From contig NZ_JYKS01000051.1 of assembly GCF_000935045.1 (NCBI RefSeq), forward strand, positions 1 through 41,764: a stretch of 41,764 nt of DNA, in the 5' to 3' direction. The stretch is from Pseudomonas sp. 10-1B (GTDB lineage: Bacteria; Pseudomonadota; Gammaproteobacteria; Pseudomonadales; Pseudomonadaceae). Each line of letters starts with the position of its first letter. Position 1 is the stretch's first letter. The notes below the pieces were generated by a model, which did no database searches, was not told the origin of the DNA, and was given only the letters and a program-made list of their open reading frames with translations. Below, in pieces: positions 1 to 8,448 of the stretch. A program made the position numbers and the translations under genes.

Positions 1-43
1 TAAATAAAACCTTATAAAACAATGACTTATGTTTTGTTTGATA

Positions 44-78
44 GGAGCGGGTTCACCCGCGAAGAGGCCAGCACAGGT
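44..78. repeat. REP-like palindrome downstream of the TonB receptor gene
   Basis: GAGCGGGTTCACCCGCGAAG is a short inverted repeat of the Pseudomonas REP type, followed by AGGCC. It lies just past the stop codon of the receptor gene, where REPs often sit and may protect the 3' end of the mRNA. The first 43 bases of the window are AT-rich and hold nothing else I can identify. Confidence 0.6.
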
Positions 79-88
79 TTCACAGAGC

Positions 89-2506
89 TTAAAAATCTAC
101 GCTGGCCGACAACCGCAGAACCCGTGGCGTACCCTGGGTCAAATAGTTGTTCGAGGTCGACGCTGACGCCCAGTACGCCTTGTTCGCCACGTTCTCCACA
201 TTGGCCCGCAACGTCACCTGCTTGTCATCGGCCTTGAAGCGATAGCGCGCGCCCAGGTCCACCCGGGTCCAGGCCGGGATGTTCAGGCTGTTGGCGGCAT
301 TCACATACTGGCCACCGGTGCGCAGCAAGCGGGCACTGAGCGCCGCCCCCGCAATGCCGGGCACGTCCCAGTCGGCACCCAGGTTGTACTGGAAGCGTGG
401 CACGCCGGCGGCGCGGTTGCCGTCGTTGCTGCCATAGGCGGTGTTCTTCTGCTCGGTGTGCATGAACACCGCACCGGTCAGCAGGCGCAGGCCGTCCAGC
501 GGTTCACCGAACAGGTTCAGCTCCACCCCCTTGTTGACCTGTTCGCCGTCCATGCTGAAGGTGTCCTGCGTTGCCCCGGGCGCGCGGTAGGTGACGCTGT
601 TGGGCTGCTCGATGCGGTACACGCCCAGGGTGGCGCCAAAGCTGTTCCAGTCCAGCTTCACCCCGGCCTCGATCTGCTTGCTGCGCTTGGGCGGGAACAC
701 TTCGTTGGCATTGCTGACGCTGGCCGGTGCGGTCGGGCCCTGGGCCAGGCCTTCGATGCGGTTGGCGTAGAACGACACATGCTCCCAGGGCTTGATCACC
801 AATCCATACACCGGGGTAGTGATGGCCTTGTCGTAGGGCGTGTTGCGCGCGCCGGTGGCGGTCGCCCAGCTGTCGACGCTGATCGACTGCCGGCGCACGC
901 CCACGGTCAGCAGCACGCGGTCGTCGAAAAAGCCCAGGGTGTCGGACAACGCGACGCTCTTGTTGCGGTTCTTGCCGACGATGCGCGGGTCGTGCAGATC
1001 GCTGCCGAAATAGGTATCGGTCGGGCGCGGCGCCTTCACCGGGTGGTACAGGTTGCTGTCAAAACGCTTGCTGGCGAGCAGTGCCTCGTAGGCCGAACGC
1101 TGCTCGCCCCACATGCCCGACAGGCCGAAGTTGAACCGGTGGCTGACCGGGCCGGTGGCAAAGCGCCCATTGAGCCCGGCGACCGCACTCTTGTTGTCTT
1201 CATCGTGAGGTGAGTAAAGGAAGCCACCGCGTGCCGTGCCGTTCTCATCACTGACGTAAAGCGAGGAATATTCGCCATTTTCGCGGGTGTGCTTGGCCCC
1301 AGCTCCGGCGTACAGCATCCAGTTGTCGTCGAGGTCGTACTCGGCGTTGACCATGCCGTAGGTGTCTTCGAGCTGCGACCAGCTCCAGTCCTGCGAATAG
1401 TTGTCACGTGCCGATGGCGCGTGCGGCACTTTGCTGCCGGTGGGGTAGATCACCGCGCGGCCCTGGTTGATGCGCTCTTTCTGGTAACCCAGGTCGGTGG
1501 ACAGGCGCAGGCGCTCGCCACGGTAGTCCAGGGCCACGGCAACCAGGGTGGAATGCTGGGCTTCGTCGTCGACGCCGGTGCCGCCGTCATGCTGGGCCAG
1601 GTTGATGCGTGCGCCGAAGCGGTTGTCTTCACCAAAACGCTTGCCCAGGTCCAGGTGGCCGCCGATGTTGTCACCGCTGGCGTAGTCGAGGGTAACGTGC
1701 CGTGTGGAGGTATCTTCGGCGCGCTTGGGTACCAGGTTGATCGCGCCACCAATGCCGCTGCCCTGCGGCGCGACGCCATTGAGGAAGGCGCTTGAGCCCT
1801 TGAACACCTCGACCCGTTCCAGTGCTTCGGTGGTCACGATCTGCCGCGGCAGTACCCCGTACAGGCCGTTGTAGCTGATGTCGTCGGTGTTCAGCGGCAG
1901 GCCGCGAATGGTGAACACCTGCGAGAAGTTGCCAAAGCCCGCCGACTGGCGCACCGACGCATCGTTGAGCAGCACGTCGCCCAGGGTGCGGGCCTGCTGG
2001 TCGGCGATGGTCTTGGCGGTGTAGCTGGTGACACTGAACGGCACGTCGCTGATCGCCTGGTCGCCGAGCACGCCCAGGCGCGCGCTGCGGGCTACCTGGC
2101 CGCCTTGCCAGGTGTCACTGATGGCGGTCAGGTTGCTGTTGATGGTGGTTGCACCCAGTTCCAGGGCATTGCCCAGGTCGAGCGTCGGCGCCAGGGTGTA
2201 GCCGCCGCTGTCGGTGCTGATCAGGCTGTAGCCGCTGCCGGCCAGCAGGCGGGCGAAGCCATCCGGCACGCTGTATGTGCCGTCCAGGCCCTGGCTTTGT
2301 ATGCCCTTGAGCAAGGCCGGGTCGAATGACAGCGGTACCCCGGCGCTAGCGGCGAAGCGCGCCAGCACATCGGAAAGCGGGCCGGCCGCCAGGTGATACG
2401 CCCGTGGGCTGGCGTCGGCGGCGATTGCCAGGGGCGACAGGGCGGCGATGGCGATGGCAAGGCCCAAGGCTTTGAAACGGAAACGGTGCGGCTGGCGAGG
2501 CGTCAT
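89..2506 (-). CDS. TonB-dependent siderophore receptor with STN signalling domain
   Basis: Outer-membrane ferric-siderophore transducer of the FpvA/FecA/PupB type. I choose the ATG at 2506 (805 residues) over the upstream one at 2551 because AGGA lies 7 bases before it and a signal peptide follows directly: basic MTPRQPHRFRF, a hydrophobic stretch, then cleavage near AIA-ADASPR. Residues of about 35-100 form the secretin/TonB short N-terminal domain (YHLAAGPLSDVLARF), which contacts FecR in the periplasm. The plug domain follows (SDVPFSVTSYTAKTIADQQA, then FTIRGLPLNTDDISYNG), then the beta-barrel, ending in aromatic ...SASVDF as outer-membrane proteins do. It is third in a fecI-fecR-receptor series, about 290 bases after fecR. 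The ligand cannot be read from the sequence. Family call is strong; substrate is unknown. Confidence 0.95.
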   Translation of the reverse strand: MTPRQPHRFRFKALGLAIAIAALSPLAIAADASPRAYHLAAGPLSDVLARFAASAGVPLSFDPALLKGIQSQGLDGTYSVPDGFARLLAGSGYSLISTDSGGYTLAPTLDLGNALELGATTINSNLTAISDTWQGGQVARSARLGVLGDQAISDVPFSVTSYTAKTIADQQARTLGDVLLNDASVRQSAGFGNFSQVFTIRGLPLNTDDISYNGLYGVLPRQIVTTEALERVEVFKGSSAFLNGVAPQGSGIGGAINLVPKRAEDTSTRHVTLDYASGDNIGGHLDLGKRFGEDNRFGARINLAQHDGGTGVDDEAQHSTLVAVALDYRGERLRLSTDLGYQKERINQGRAVIYPTGSKVPHAPSARDNYSQDWSWSQLEDTYGMVNAEYDLDDNWMLYAGAGAKHTRENGEYSSLYVSDENGTARGGFLYSPHDEDNKSAVAGLNGRFATGPVSHRFNFGLSGMWGEQRSAYEALLASKRFDSNLYHPVKAPRPTDTYFGSDLHDPRIVGKNRNKSVALSDTLGFFDDRVLLTVGVRRQSISVDSWATATGARNTPYDKAITTPVYGLVIKPWEHVSFYANRIEGLAQGPTAPASVSNANEVFPPKRSKQIEAGVKLDWNSFGATLGVYRIEQPNSVTYRAPGATQDTFSMDGEQVNKGVELNLFGEPLDGLRLLTGAVFMHTEQKNTAYGSNDGNRAAGVPRFQYNLGADWDVPGIAGAALSARLLRTGGQYVNAANSLNIPAWTRVDLGARYRFKADDKQVTLRANVENVANKAYWASASTSNNYLTQGTPRVLRLSASVDF

Positions 2507-2572
2507 GCGAGGGTCCTGTGGAGCAGAAAATGGAGGTTCTGCACTCATCACCGGACGACGCAGGAAAAGGTA

Positions 2573-2790
2573 TCACACAGGTACAGCGTCAACTCGAAAC
2601 CAGCACAGTACCTGTGGGAGCAGGCGACGCGGTGTTTGGCACCGGCTACGCCGGTAATCGCCGGCAAGCCAGCTCCCACCTCGACCGCATTCGCCTCAGG
2701 CCCTGTGCGGACCCTGTGGGAGCCGGCTTGCCGGCGATGAGGCCAGTCCAGGCAATACAAGACGGTTGCTCCCACAAGTTCTGCGTTCGG
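2573..2790. repeat. REP pair (inverted) between receptor and fecR genes
   Basis: An inverted pair of REP units: ATCGCCGGCAAGCCAGCTCC at about 2657-2676 and GTGGGAGCCGGCTTGCCGGC at about 2716-2735. The right-hand unit lies within a longer block of about 70 bases (roughly 2690-2762, ending CAGGCAATACAAGA) that recurs at about 4414-4575. A small extra hairpin (ACCGGCTACGCCGGT) is at 2641-2655. A BIME-like element in the gap between fecR and the receptor gene could separate their expression. Confidence 0.8.
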
Positions 2791-2793
2791 CTT

Positions 2794-3759
2794 TCACACT
2801 TGTGGTTCAACGGTCACCCAGTAGCGGGTCAGGCCCTGGATCGCTACTGGCAGGGTGTCGCTCAGCAGCCGCAGGCTGGCATCGGTGTCGGCCAGCGGGA
2901 AGGCGCCAGATACCTTCAGCTCGCGCACTGCCGGGTGGCAGCGCAGCACCCCAGGGCGATAGCGGCCCAGCTCCTGCAACAGGTCGGCCAGGCGCATGTC
3001 GCGGGCCAGCAGCATGCCGTGCTCCCAGGCCAGGTCGCCGGTTTCCAGCGGGGCGGCGGGCAGTACCCGGTCGGCATCGAAAGCACTGCGCTCGCCAGCC
3101 TTGAGCAGCAGGCCGTTGGCGGCATGCAGGGGGCGGGTGTCGACTGCGCCTTCAAGCACGGCCACTCGGGTCAGTGCACCGTCGATACGCACGCTGAAGC
3201 GGGTACCCAGCGCAATCGCCTGGCCATGCAGGGTACGCACCAGCAGCGGCCGCGTCGGCGTGGCCGGGTCCTTGGCGCTGCTGACCAGGATTTCGCCCGC
3301 CAGCAGGTCGATGCGGCGTTGCTGGGCGTCGAAGGTGATATCGATGGCCGTGCCGGTGTTCAACAGCACCCGGCTGCCGTCGGCAAGCGTCAGTGGGCGC
3401 TGTTCGCCGACCGCCGTGCGCGCATCGGCAGTCCATTGCTGCCAGGGCGTTTCCCGCCAGGCCAGCCAGGCCGCTGGGGCAGCCAGTAGCCACATCCCCA
3501 GGCGCTGCAAGGCCTGACGGCGGCTGACCGCACCGTTGCGGCTGAGGCGGCGCAGGGTTTCCCCGGTAACCGGCGTGGGCAGGCGGCGGAAGTCGCCGAG
3601 CACGGCCTCGGCGCGCTGCCAGGCCTGGGCATGCTGGGCACTGCGCTGGCACCAGGCCTGCACTGCGCGGTGGTCATCCTCGGTGGCTGTGCCCGACTGC
3701 AGTTGTACCAGCCAGTCGGCTGCCTCACCGAGAATCAGCGGGTCGATGCGATGGGCCAT
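2794..3759 (-). CDS. FecR-family anti-sigma / sigma regulator
   Basis: Inner-membrane regulator that holds its ECF sigma factor and relays the receptor signal. The ATG at 3759 overlaps the fecI stop (TGATG), giving 321 residues; an in-frame TTG one codon upstream is less likely. Residues of about 1-85 are the cytoplasmic N-terminal domain (EAADWLVQLQSG, VQAWCQRSAQHAQAW, FRRLP). A hydrophobic segment MWLLAAPAAWLAW at about 90-105 is the membrane anchor. The periplasmic FecR domain follows, with LADGSRVLLNTGTAIDI, EILVSS, VRTLHGQAIALGTRFSVRID and AVLEGAV, then a C-terminal DUF4974-like region (DLLQELGRYRPGVL, VSGAFPLADTDASLRLL). It is coupled translationally to the sigma gene and precedes the receptor gene, the usual order of such surface signalling units. 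Confidence 0.93.
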   Translation of the reverse strand: MAHRIDPLILGEAADWLVQLQSGTATEDDHRAVQAWCQRSAQHAQAWQRAEAVLGDFRRLPTPVTGETLRRLSRNGAVSRRQALQRLGMWLLAAPAAWLAWRETPWQQWTADARTAVGEQRPLTLADGSRVLLNTGTAIDITFDAQQRRIDLLAGEILVSSAKDPATPTRPLLVRTLHGQAIALGTRFSVRIDGALTRVAVLEGAVDTRPLHAANGLLLKAGERSAFDADRVLPAAPLETGDLAWEHGMLLARDMRLADLLQELGRYRPGVLRCHPAVRELKVSGAFPLADTDASLRLLSDTLPVAIQGLTRYWVTVEPQV

Positions 3760-4265
3760 CAATCGATGCTCAGGCAGGCGAGGAAGGCCGTGCGCATGTC
3801 GCGCTTGATGGTGATCAGCGAAACCTGCAGCTGTTCGGCGATTTGCGCATAGGTCAGCCCGTCCAGTTGCGACAGCAGGAACACCTGGCGTACCCGGGCC
3901 GGCATGTCGCGCAGCATGGCGTCGATGCGGTACAGGGTTTCAAGGATCAGCCAGCGGGTTTCCGGCGAGGGCACCTCGGGTTCCGGCAAGTGGGCGATGG
4001 CCTCAAGGTAGGCCCGTTCCACGTCCTGGCGGCGCCAGCGGTCGACCACCAAGCCCTTGGCGATATGGGTGAGCAAGGCCCTGGGTTCGCTGCCGAAATA
4101 GCTGTCGCCCTGGCGGCTGAGCAGGCGCACGAAGGTGTCATGGGCAAGGTCCGCGGCATCGCAGGCATTGCCCAGCTTGCGCCCCAGCCAGCCTTGCAGC
4201 CAGCCATGATGCTCGGTGTATAGCGTCTTGACCTGCAGGTTGAGGGTAGGGTCGGCGGGCGGCAT
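3759..4265 (-). CDS. ECF sigma factor, FecI type
   Basis: RNA polymerase sigma factor of the iron-starvation ECF class, 168 residues. I choose the ATG at 4265 (MPPADPTLNL). The reading frame stays open upstream, but that stretch only translates REP sequence. Region 2 is seen in LYTEHHGWLQGWLGRKLGN and DAADLAHDTFVRLLSR, with the typical DxAQDxF-like core. Region 4 is seen in MLRDMPARVRQVFLLSQLDG and LTYAQIAEQLQVSLITIKRD, the helix-turn-helix that reads the -35 element. It sits upstream of and overlaps fecR, and probably drives the receptor gene when the cognate ferric-siderophore is bound. A Fur-box-like sequence lies 29-47 bases before the start. Confidence 0.93.
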   Translation of the reverse strand: MPPADPTLNLQVKTLYTEHHGWLQGWLGRKLGNACDAADLAHDTFVRLLSRQGDSYFGSEPRALLTHIAKGLVVDRWRRQDVERAYLEAIAHLPEPEVPSPETRWLILETLYRIDAMLRDMPARVRQVFLLSQLDGLTYAQIAEQLQVSLITIKRDMRTAFLACLSID

Positions 4266-4293
4266 GACGGGCGCGGGATTCCAGGCGAGGGGT

Positions 4294-4312
4294 GCAATTA
4301 AGAATTGATCGC
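4294..4312 (-). promoter_or_regulatory. Candidate Fur box upstream of fecI-like gene
   Basis: On the minus strand this reads GCGATCAATTCTTAATTGC, an imperfect palindrome. It matches the GCAAATnATTCTCATTTGC pattern common ahead of Pseudomonas iron-starvation sigma genes at about 13 of 19 positions by eye. It lies 29-47 bases upstream of the sigma factor ATG, where bound Fur would block transcription in iron-replete cells. Inferred from position and sequence only. Confidence 0.5.
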
Positions 4313-4353
4313 ATTCTATGCGCCAGCCTGTAGACCTGGCAATGCACAGGCCT

Positions 4354-4568
4354 TGTGTTTTATGCACTGGCCTCATCGCCGGCAAGCCAGCTCCCACCTC
4401 GACCGCATAGGCCTCAAGCCCTGTGCAGTACCTGTGTGTGCTGGCTTGCCGGCGATGAGGCCAGTGCAGGCAATACAAGACAGTTGCTCCCACCTCGACC
4501 TCATTGACCTCAAGGCCTATGCCGTACCTGTGGGAGCTGGCTTGCCGGCGATGAGGCCAGTACAGGCA
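4354..4568. repeat. Cluster of three REP units in extended direct repeats
   Basis: Three REP units share the core GCCGGCAAGCCAGC / GCTGGCTTGCCGGC: about 4366-4398 (inverted), 4433-4465 and 4530-4560 (both direct). The last two lie in blocks of about 75 bases of near-identical sequence (4414-4490 and 4503-4575), each running from CTCAAG through the REP to CAGGCA(A/C)TACAA. The same block occurs once at 2690-2762. The cluster separates the fecI promoter region from the 3' end of the uvrA-like gene. Confidence 0.8.
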
Positions 4569-7085
4569 CTACAATGCCTTGGCTAGAAACTCCGCGGTGC
4601 GGCTTTCCCTGCATCCAGCCACCACCTGCGGGGTGCCGCAGACTACCACCTTGCCCCCGGCATCCCCGGCGCCCGGCCCGATATCGATCACCCAGTCGCT
4701 CTGCGCCACCACCCGCATGTCATGCTCGACCACCACCACGCTGTGCCCGCTATCGACCAGGCGATTCAGTTGCACCAGCAGCCGGTCGATATCCTGCGGG
4801 TGCAGGCCGTTGGTAGGTTCATCCAGCACATACAGCGTTGCCCCGCGGGCCATGCGTTGCAGTTCGGTCGCCAGTTTGATGCGCTGCGCCTCGCCGCCGG
4901 ACAGCTCGGTGGCCGGCTGGCCCAGGCGCAGGTAGCCCAGGCCGATATCCTGCAGCACTTGCAGGCAACGCCGCACCGCTGGCTGTTCGGCGAATGCCTC
5001 CAGGGCCTGGTCGACGGTCAGTTGCAGCACCTGCGCGATGTTCATGCCTTGCCAGCTCACCGCCAGGGTTTGCGGGTTGTAGCGGGCACCATGGCAGGTC
5101 GGGCAGGGCGCGTAGACGCTGGGCATGAACAGCAACTCGACGCTGACGAAACCTTCACCCTCGCAGTTGGCGCAGCGGCCCTTGGCTACGTTGAAGGAAA
5201 AGCGCCCGGCGTCGAAGCCCTGCGCCTTGGCTTGTGCGGTGGCGGCAAACAGTTTGCGCACGTGGTCGAACAAGCCGGTGTAAGTGGCCAGGTTGGAGCG
5301 CGGCGTGCGGCCGATCGGCTTCTGGTCGACCTGGACCAGGCGCCTGATGCCGCCAAGGCCAGCGCTGACCTGGCCGCTGCTGGGCTGTTCAGGTTCGTCC
5401 TCCAGGCTCTGCGCCTCGGGCTCGCTGCCTTGCTCGGCATGGCCCAGGTGTGCACCTACCAGCTCCAGCAGGGCCTGGCTGACCAGGCTCGACTTGCCCG
5501 AGCCGGAAATACCGGTGACGGCGGTGAAGCAGCCCAGCGGAAATTCGGCACTGAGGTTGTTCAGGTTGTTGCGGGTGATGCCTTCGAGCTTCAGCCAGTC
5601 GTGGGCCTGGCGTGGCACCCGCGTGGCCGGGGCCGCTGTATCGAACAGGTAGGCGCGGGTGCACGATCGCTCCACCTGTGCCAGGCCTGCGGGCGGCCCG
5701 CTATAGAGGATGGTGCCGCCGTGCTCGCCGGCCGCCGGCCCCACATCCACCAGCCAGTCGGCGCGGCGCATGGTGTCCAGGTCGTGCTCCACCACATACA
5801 CCGAGTTACCGGCGTGTTTCAGCCGTTGCAGGGCTTCGAACAGAGCCTCGCTGTCGGCCGGGTGCAAGCCGGCCGAGGGTTCGTCCAGCACGTAGATCAC
5901 CCCGAACAGCTGCGAATTCAGCTGGGTGGCAAGGCGCAGGCGTTGCAGCTCGCCAGAGGACAAGGTTGGAGTGCTGCGTTCCAGGGCCAGGTAACCGAGG
6001 CCGAGGTCGAGCAGGGTGTCGATGCGTTCGAGCAGTTCGTTGGCGATGCGCTGGGCGGCCAGGCGCTTTTCCAAGGTCAGGTCGTCCTGCTGTTGCACCA
6101 GGTAGTCCGCCGCCGCCACCTTGCGGAAAACCTCGGCCAGCGCCTGCAGTGGCAGGTGCGACAGCTCGGCGATGTCCAGGCCGGCGAAGGTCACACCCAG
6201 CGCCTCGCGCTTCAGGCGTTTGCCCTGGCACAGCGGGCAGGGGCTGGGGCGCATGAACTGGGCCACGCGCTTGCGCATTTGCGCGCTCTGCGAGTGCATG
6301 AAGGTGTGCAGTACGTAGCGCCGGGCACCCATGAACGTGCCCTGGTAGCTGGGCTCCTGCTTGCGCTTGAGCGCGGCGCGGGTCTGAGCTGGGGTCAGGC
6401 CGGCATAGACTGGCGCGGTCGGTGTTTCCTCGGTGAACAGGATCCAGTCGCGCTGCGCCTGGGGCAGGTCGCGCCAGGGAATATCGACGTCATGGCCCAG
6501 CGTCACCAGGATGTCGCGCAGGTTCTGCCCCTGCCAGGCCATTGGCCACGCCGCCACCGCGCGTTCGCGAATGGTCAGCGACGGGTCGGGCACCATGGTT
6601 GCTTCGTTCACCTCGTAGACCCGGCCCATGCCATGGCACTCCGGGCAGGCGCCTTGTGGTGTGTTCGGCGAAAAGTCCTCGGCGTACAGCATCGCTTGCC
6701 CGGCGGGGTAGTGGCCGGCGCGCGAGTAGAGCATGCGAATCGAGCTGGACAAGGTGGTCACGCTGCCCACCGAGGAGCGTGCACTGGGTGTGCCGCGTTG
6801 CTGCTGCAGGGCCACTGCCGGGGGCAAGCCGTCGATGGCATCCACGTCCGGCACGCCCACCTGGTCGATCAGGCGCCGGGCATAGGGTGCCACCGACTCG
6901 AAATAGCGGCGCTGGGCTTCGGCGTACAAGGTGGAGAAGGCCAGCGAGGATTTGCCTGAGCCGGACACGCCGGTGAATACCACCAGCGCATCGCGAGGGA
7001 TATCGACATCGATATTCTTCAGGTTGTGCTCGCGGGCGCCACGGACACGAATGAAACCGGTGGGGGGAGTGGAGCGTGGCGGCAT
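4569..7085 (-). CDS. UvrA-like ABC ATPase (UvrA2 type)
   Basis: Paralogue of the damage-recognition subunit of nucleotide excision repair, 838 residues against about 940 for canonical UvrA. It has two ABC ATPase modules. The first has Walker A GVSGSGKSS near residues 39-47 and the signature LSSGELQRLRLA. The second has Walker A GISGSGKSS and signature LSGGEAQRIKLA followed by LYVLDEPTNGLHP. Zinc-binding CPECHGMG, CPLCQGKR, CANCEGEG and CPTCHGAR motifs are present. The shorter length fits the UvrA2 class, which lacks most of the UvrB-binding/insertion region. Members have been linked to tolerance of DNA-binding drugs or damage, but the role here is unknown. The start at 7085 has AAGGA 7 bases upstream. 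It appears to be a stand-alone gene between REP clusters. Confidence 0.93.
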   Translation of the reverse strand: MPPRSTPPTGFIRVRGAREHNLKNIDVDIPRDALVVFTGVSGSGKSSLAFSTLYAEAQRRYFESVAPYARRLIDQVGVPDVDAIDGLPPAVALQQQRGTPSARSSVGSVTTLSSSIRMLYSRAGHYPAGQAMLYAEDFSPNTPQGACPECHGMGRVYEVNEATMVPDPSLTIRERAVAAWPMAWQGQNLRDILVTLGHDVDIPWRDLPQAQRDWILFTEETPTAPVYAGLTPAQTRAALKRKQEPSYQGTFMGARRYVLHTFMHSQSAQMRKRVAQFMRPSPCPLCQGKRLKREALGVTFAGLDIAELSHLPLQALAEVFRKVAAADYLVQQQDDLTLEKRLAAQRIANELLERIDTLLDLGLGYLALERSTPTLSSGELQRLRLATQLNSQLFGVIYVLDEPSAGLHPADSEALFEALQRLKHAGNSVYVVEHDLDTMRRADWLVDVGPAAGEHGGTILYSGPPAGLAQVERSCTRAYLFDTAAPATRVPRQAHDWLKLEGITRNNLNNLSAEFPLGCFTAVTGISGSGKSSLVSQALLELVGAHLGHAEQGSEPEAQSLEDEPEQPSSGQVSAGLGGIRRLVQVDQKPIGRTPRSNLATYTGLFDHVRKLFAATAQAKAQGFDAGRFSFNVAKGRCANCEGEGFVSVELLFMPSVYAPCPTCHGARYNPQTLAVSWQGMNIAQVLQLTVDQALEAFAEQPAVRRCLQVLQDIGLGYLRLGQPATELSGGEAQRIKLATELQRMARGATLYVLDEPTNGLHPQDIDRLLVQLNRLVDSGHSVVVVEHDMRVVAQSDWVIDIGPGAGDAGGKVVVCGTPQVVAGCRESRTAEFLAKAL

Positions 7086-7143
7086 GGCGCTGTCCTTGGC
7101 GGTAGGGAACGCTCACGGTAGCAGCATTTGTATGGGCAGTGCC

Positions 7144-7246
7144 GACCTCTTCGCGGGCACGCCCGCTCCCACAGGGATATCACCGGACCTGAAGGCAGCG
7201 CTGTACCTGTGGGAGCGGGCGCGCCCGCGAAAAGGCCGGTGCGGCC
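7144..7246. repeat. Inverted REP pair downstream of tssA
   Basis: TCGCGGGCACGCCCGCTCCC (7150-7169) and GTGGGAGCGGGCGCGCCCGC (7209-7228) face each other across about 40 bases, forming a BIME-like element. It lies between the end of the T6SS operon and the start of the uvrA-like gene, and may end or stabilise the long T6SS transcript. Confidence 0.8.
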
Positions 7247-7254
7247 TACATAGG

Positions 7255-8352
7255 TCAGGATCTCTGCTCGCGGGTACCCAGCACATCGCGAATGTTGTCC
7301 ACCACGTTGCTGTCCTTGATCACATCGCTGAGCCAACCTTCCAGCGGCATGTTGCCCCACTTGATCGCGCGTTCGATCAGGTAGGGCACCGGGCTTTGCG
7401 GTTCGCTCTGCTTGAAGAACTGGGCGATGCCCGCGAGCATGGTGAAGGCCTCGTCGCGGGTCAGTGGCGTAGTGCGCATGGGCGCAGGCGCGGTGGCCTG
7501 GACGGGCGTGTTCATCGGTTCACCTGCTTCGCTGGTGGGGGCAATGGTGATTTCGGGGTCTGCTACCGCCACGGTTGCGGGATGCAGTTCGACGCCGCGG
7601 TCCTTCAGCAGTTTTTCTGTCAGTTGGCTGGCCCGCGACAACATGTCCGCAAGGCTGGCGAAACTGGGTGAATCATGGCCGAACAAGCGGTCGCTGGTAG
7701 CTTGCAGGTGGTTGCATGCGTTCAGGCTGGCGGCAATCTGCAGGGCCTTGGTGCGCAAGTGTTCGGTGTCGCTTAGCGCCACTGAACGCTGGAAGATCTC
7801 AGCGTTGATCTTGCCTTCGTTCAGCGCGGTCTGCATTGCCTTGGGGTTTTGCAAGGCAAGGTTTTCTACGTGGCGTGATTCGTCATAGCGCAACACGCCA
7901 AAATTCTGCCCTTGGGTAATGGGCAAGCCACCGGCAATGTCGGTGAGCGTGGTCTTCAGCCAGGACAGCCGGGCAGCGCGCTCGTCCAGGCCGTCTTCGA
8001 GGGTTGGATACAGGGTGTCCCAGAACGCCTCCAGGACCTGTGCGGTCAGCGCCAGGCCAAAGGTGACACCGTCGAAATGCTCACGCTGGGCCAGCCCTTC
8101 GCTGAGCCAGGCCACCAGCATCAAGTCTTTGCTCTGCTGTGCCAGCCCTTGGGCTGACAGGCTGACCACCTGTTCCCAGTCCGCGGTCTTCAAGTCGGTT
8201 TGCCAGTCGCCCTGGGTCAGGTAGTCAGGGTCCGCCCGGCGCGCCTCCTTGATCTGGTCGAACAGGGCAGAGAAGCTCAAGTCTTCGCCACTGCCGCCTT
8301 CGATGGGGGCGACCAGCGCGGCCAGCGAGAGGTCATTCAGGATTTCAGGCAT
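7255..8352 (-). CDS. tssA: T6SS protein TssA (short, ImpA_N type)
   Basis: TssA organises assembly of the T6SS baseplate and of the sheath/tube. The 365-residue product starts with the ImpA N-terminal domain (residues of about 5-130: LVAPIEGGSGEDLSFSALFD, DWQTDLKTADWEQVVSLSAQ, AWLSEGLAQ). It ends with a region (about 295-350) reading TRDEAFTMLAGIAQFFKQ, PVPYLIERAIKWGNMPLEGW, typical of short TssA proteins such as P. aeruginosa TssA1. It lacks the long VasJ-type C-terminal extension. A purine-rich AGAGAG precedes the ATG. It is the last gene of the T6SS operon, about 96 bases after hcp. Confidence 0.93.
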   Translation of the reverse strand: MPEILNDLSLAALVAPIEGGSGEDLSFSALFDQIKEARRADPDYLTQGDWQTDLKTADWEQVVSLSAQGLAQQSKDLMLVAWLSEGLAQREHFDGVTFGLALTAQVLEAFWDTLYPTLEDGLDERAARLSWLKTTLTDIAGGLPITQGQNFGVLRYDESRHVENLALQNPKAMQTALNEGKINAEIFQRSVALSDTEHLRTKALQIAASLNACNHLQATSDRLFGHDSPSFASLADMLSRASQLTEKLLKDRGVELHPATVAVADPEITIAPTSEAGEPMNTPVQATAPAPMRTTPLTRDEAFTMLAGIAQFFKQSEPQSPVPYLIERAIKWGNMPLEGWLSDVIKDSNVVDNIRDVLGTREQRS

Positions 8353-8415
8353 AAAACTCTCTGGTCATTGCTGATGAGCAGCAGTGCCAGGCGCACCTGG
8401 CACGCTGCGGAGCAT

Positions 8416-8433
8416 GGGCCGCCGGAGCGGCCC
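8416..8433 (-). other. GC hairpin between hcp and tssA
   Basis: GGGCCGC-CGGA-GCGGCCC forms a perfect 7-bp stem just after the hcp stop codon. No T-run follows, so it is not a clear intrinsic terminator. It may stabilise the hcp message or lower tssA expression. Confidence 0.4.
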
Positions 8434-8448
8434 CGGGCAAGCCCGTGT

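Noticed and set aside
2393..3489. Open frames across 2393-3489 on the plus strand (REP and antisense fecR)
   Set aside because: They translate REP sequence and the antisense of fecR; no start signals or family features.
4266..4493. N-terminal extension of the FecI frame
   Set aside because: The residues come from translated REP sequence (similar to other REP-derived frames), and the natural FecI start is the ATG at 4265.
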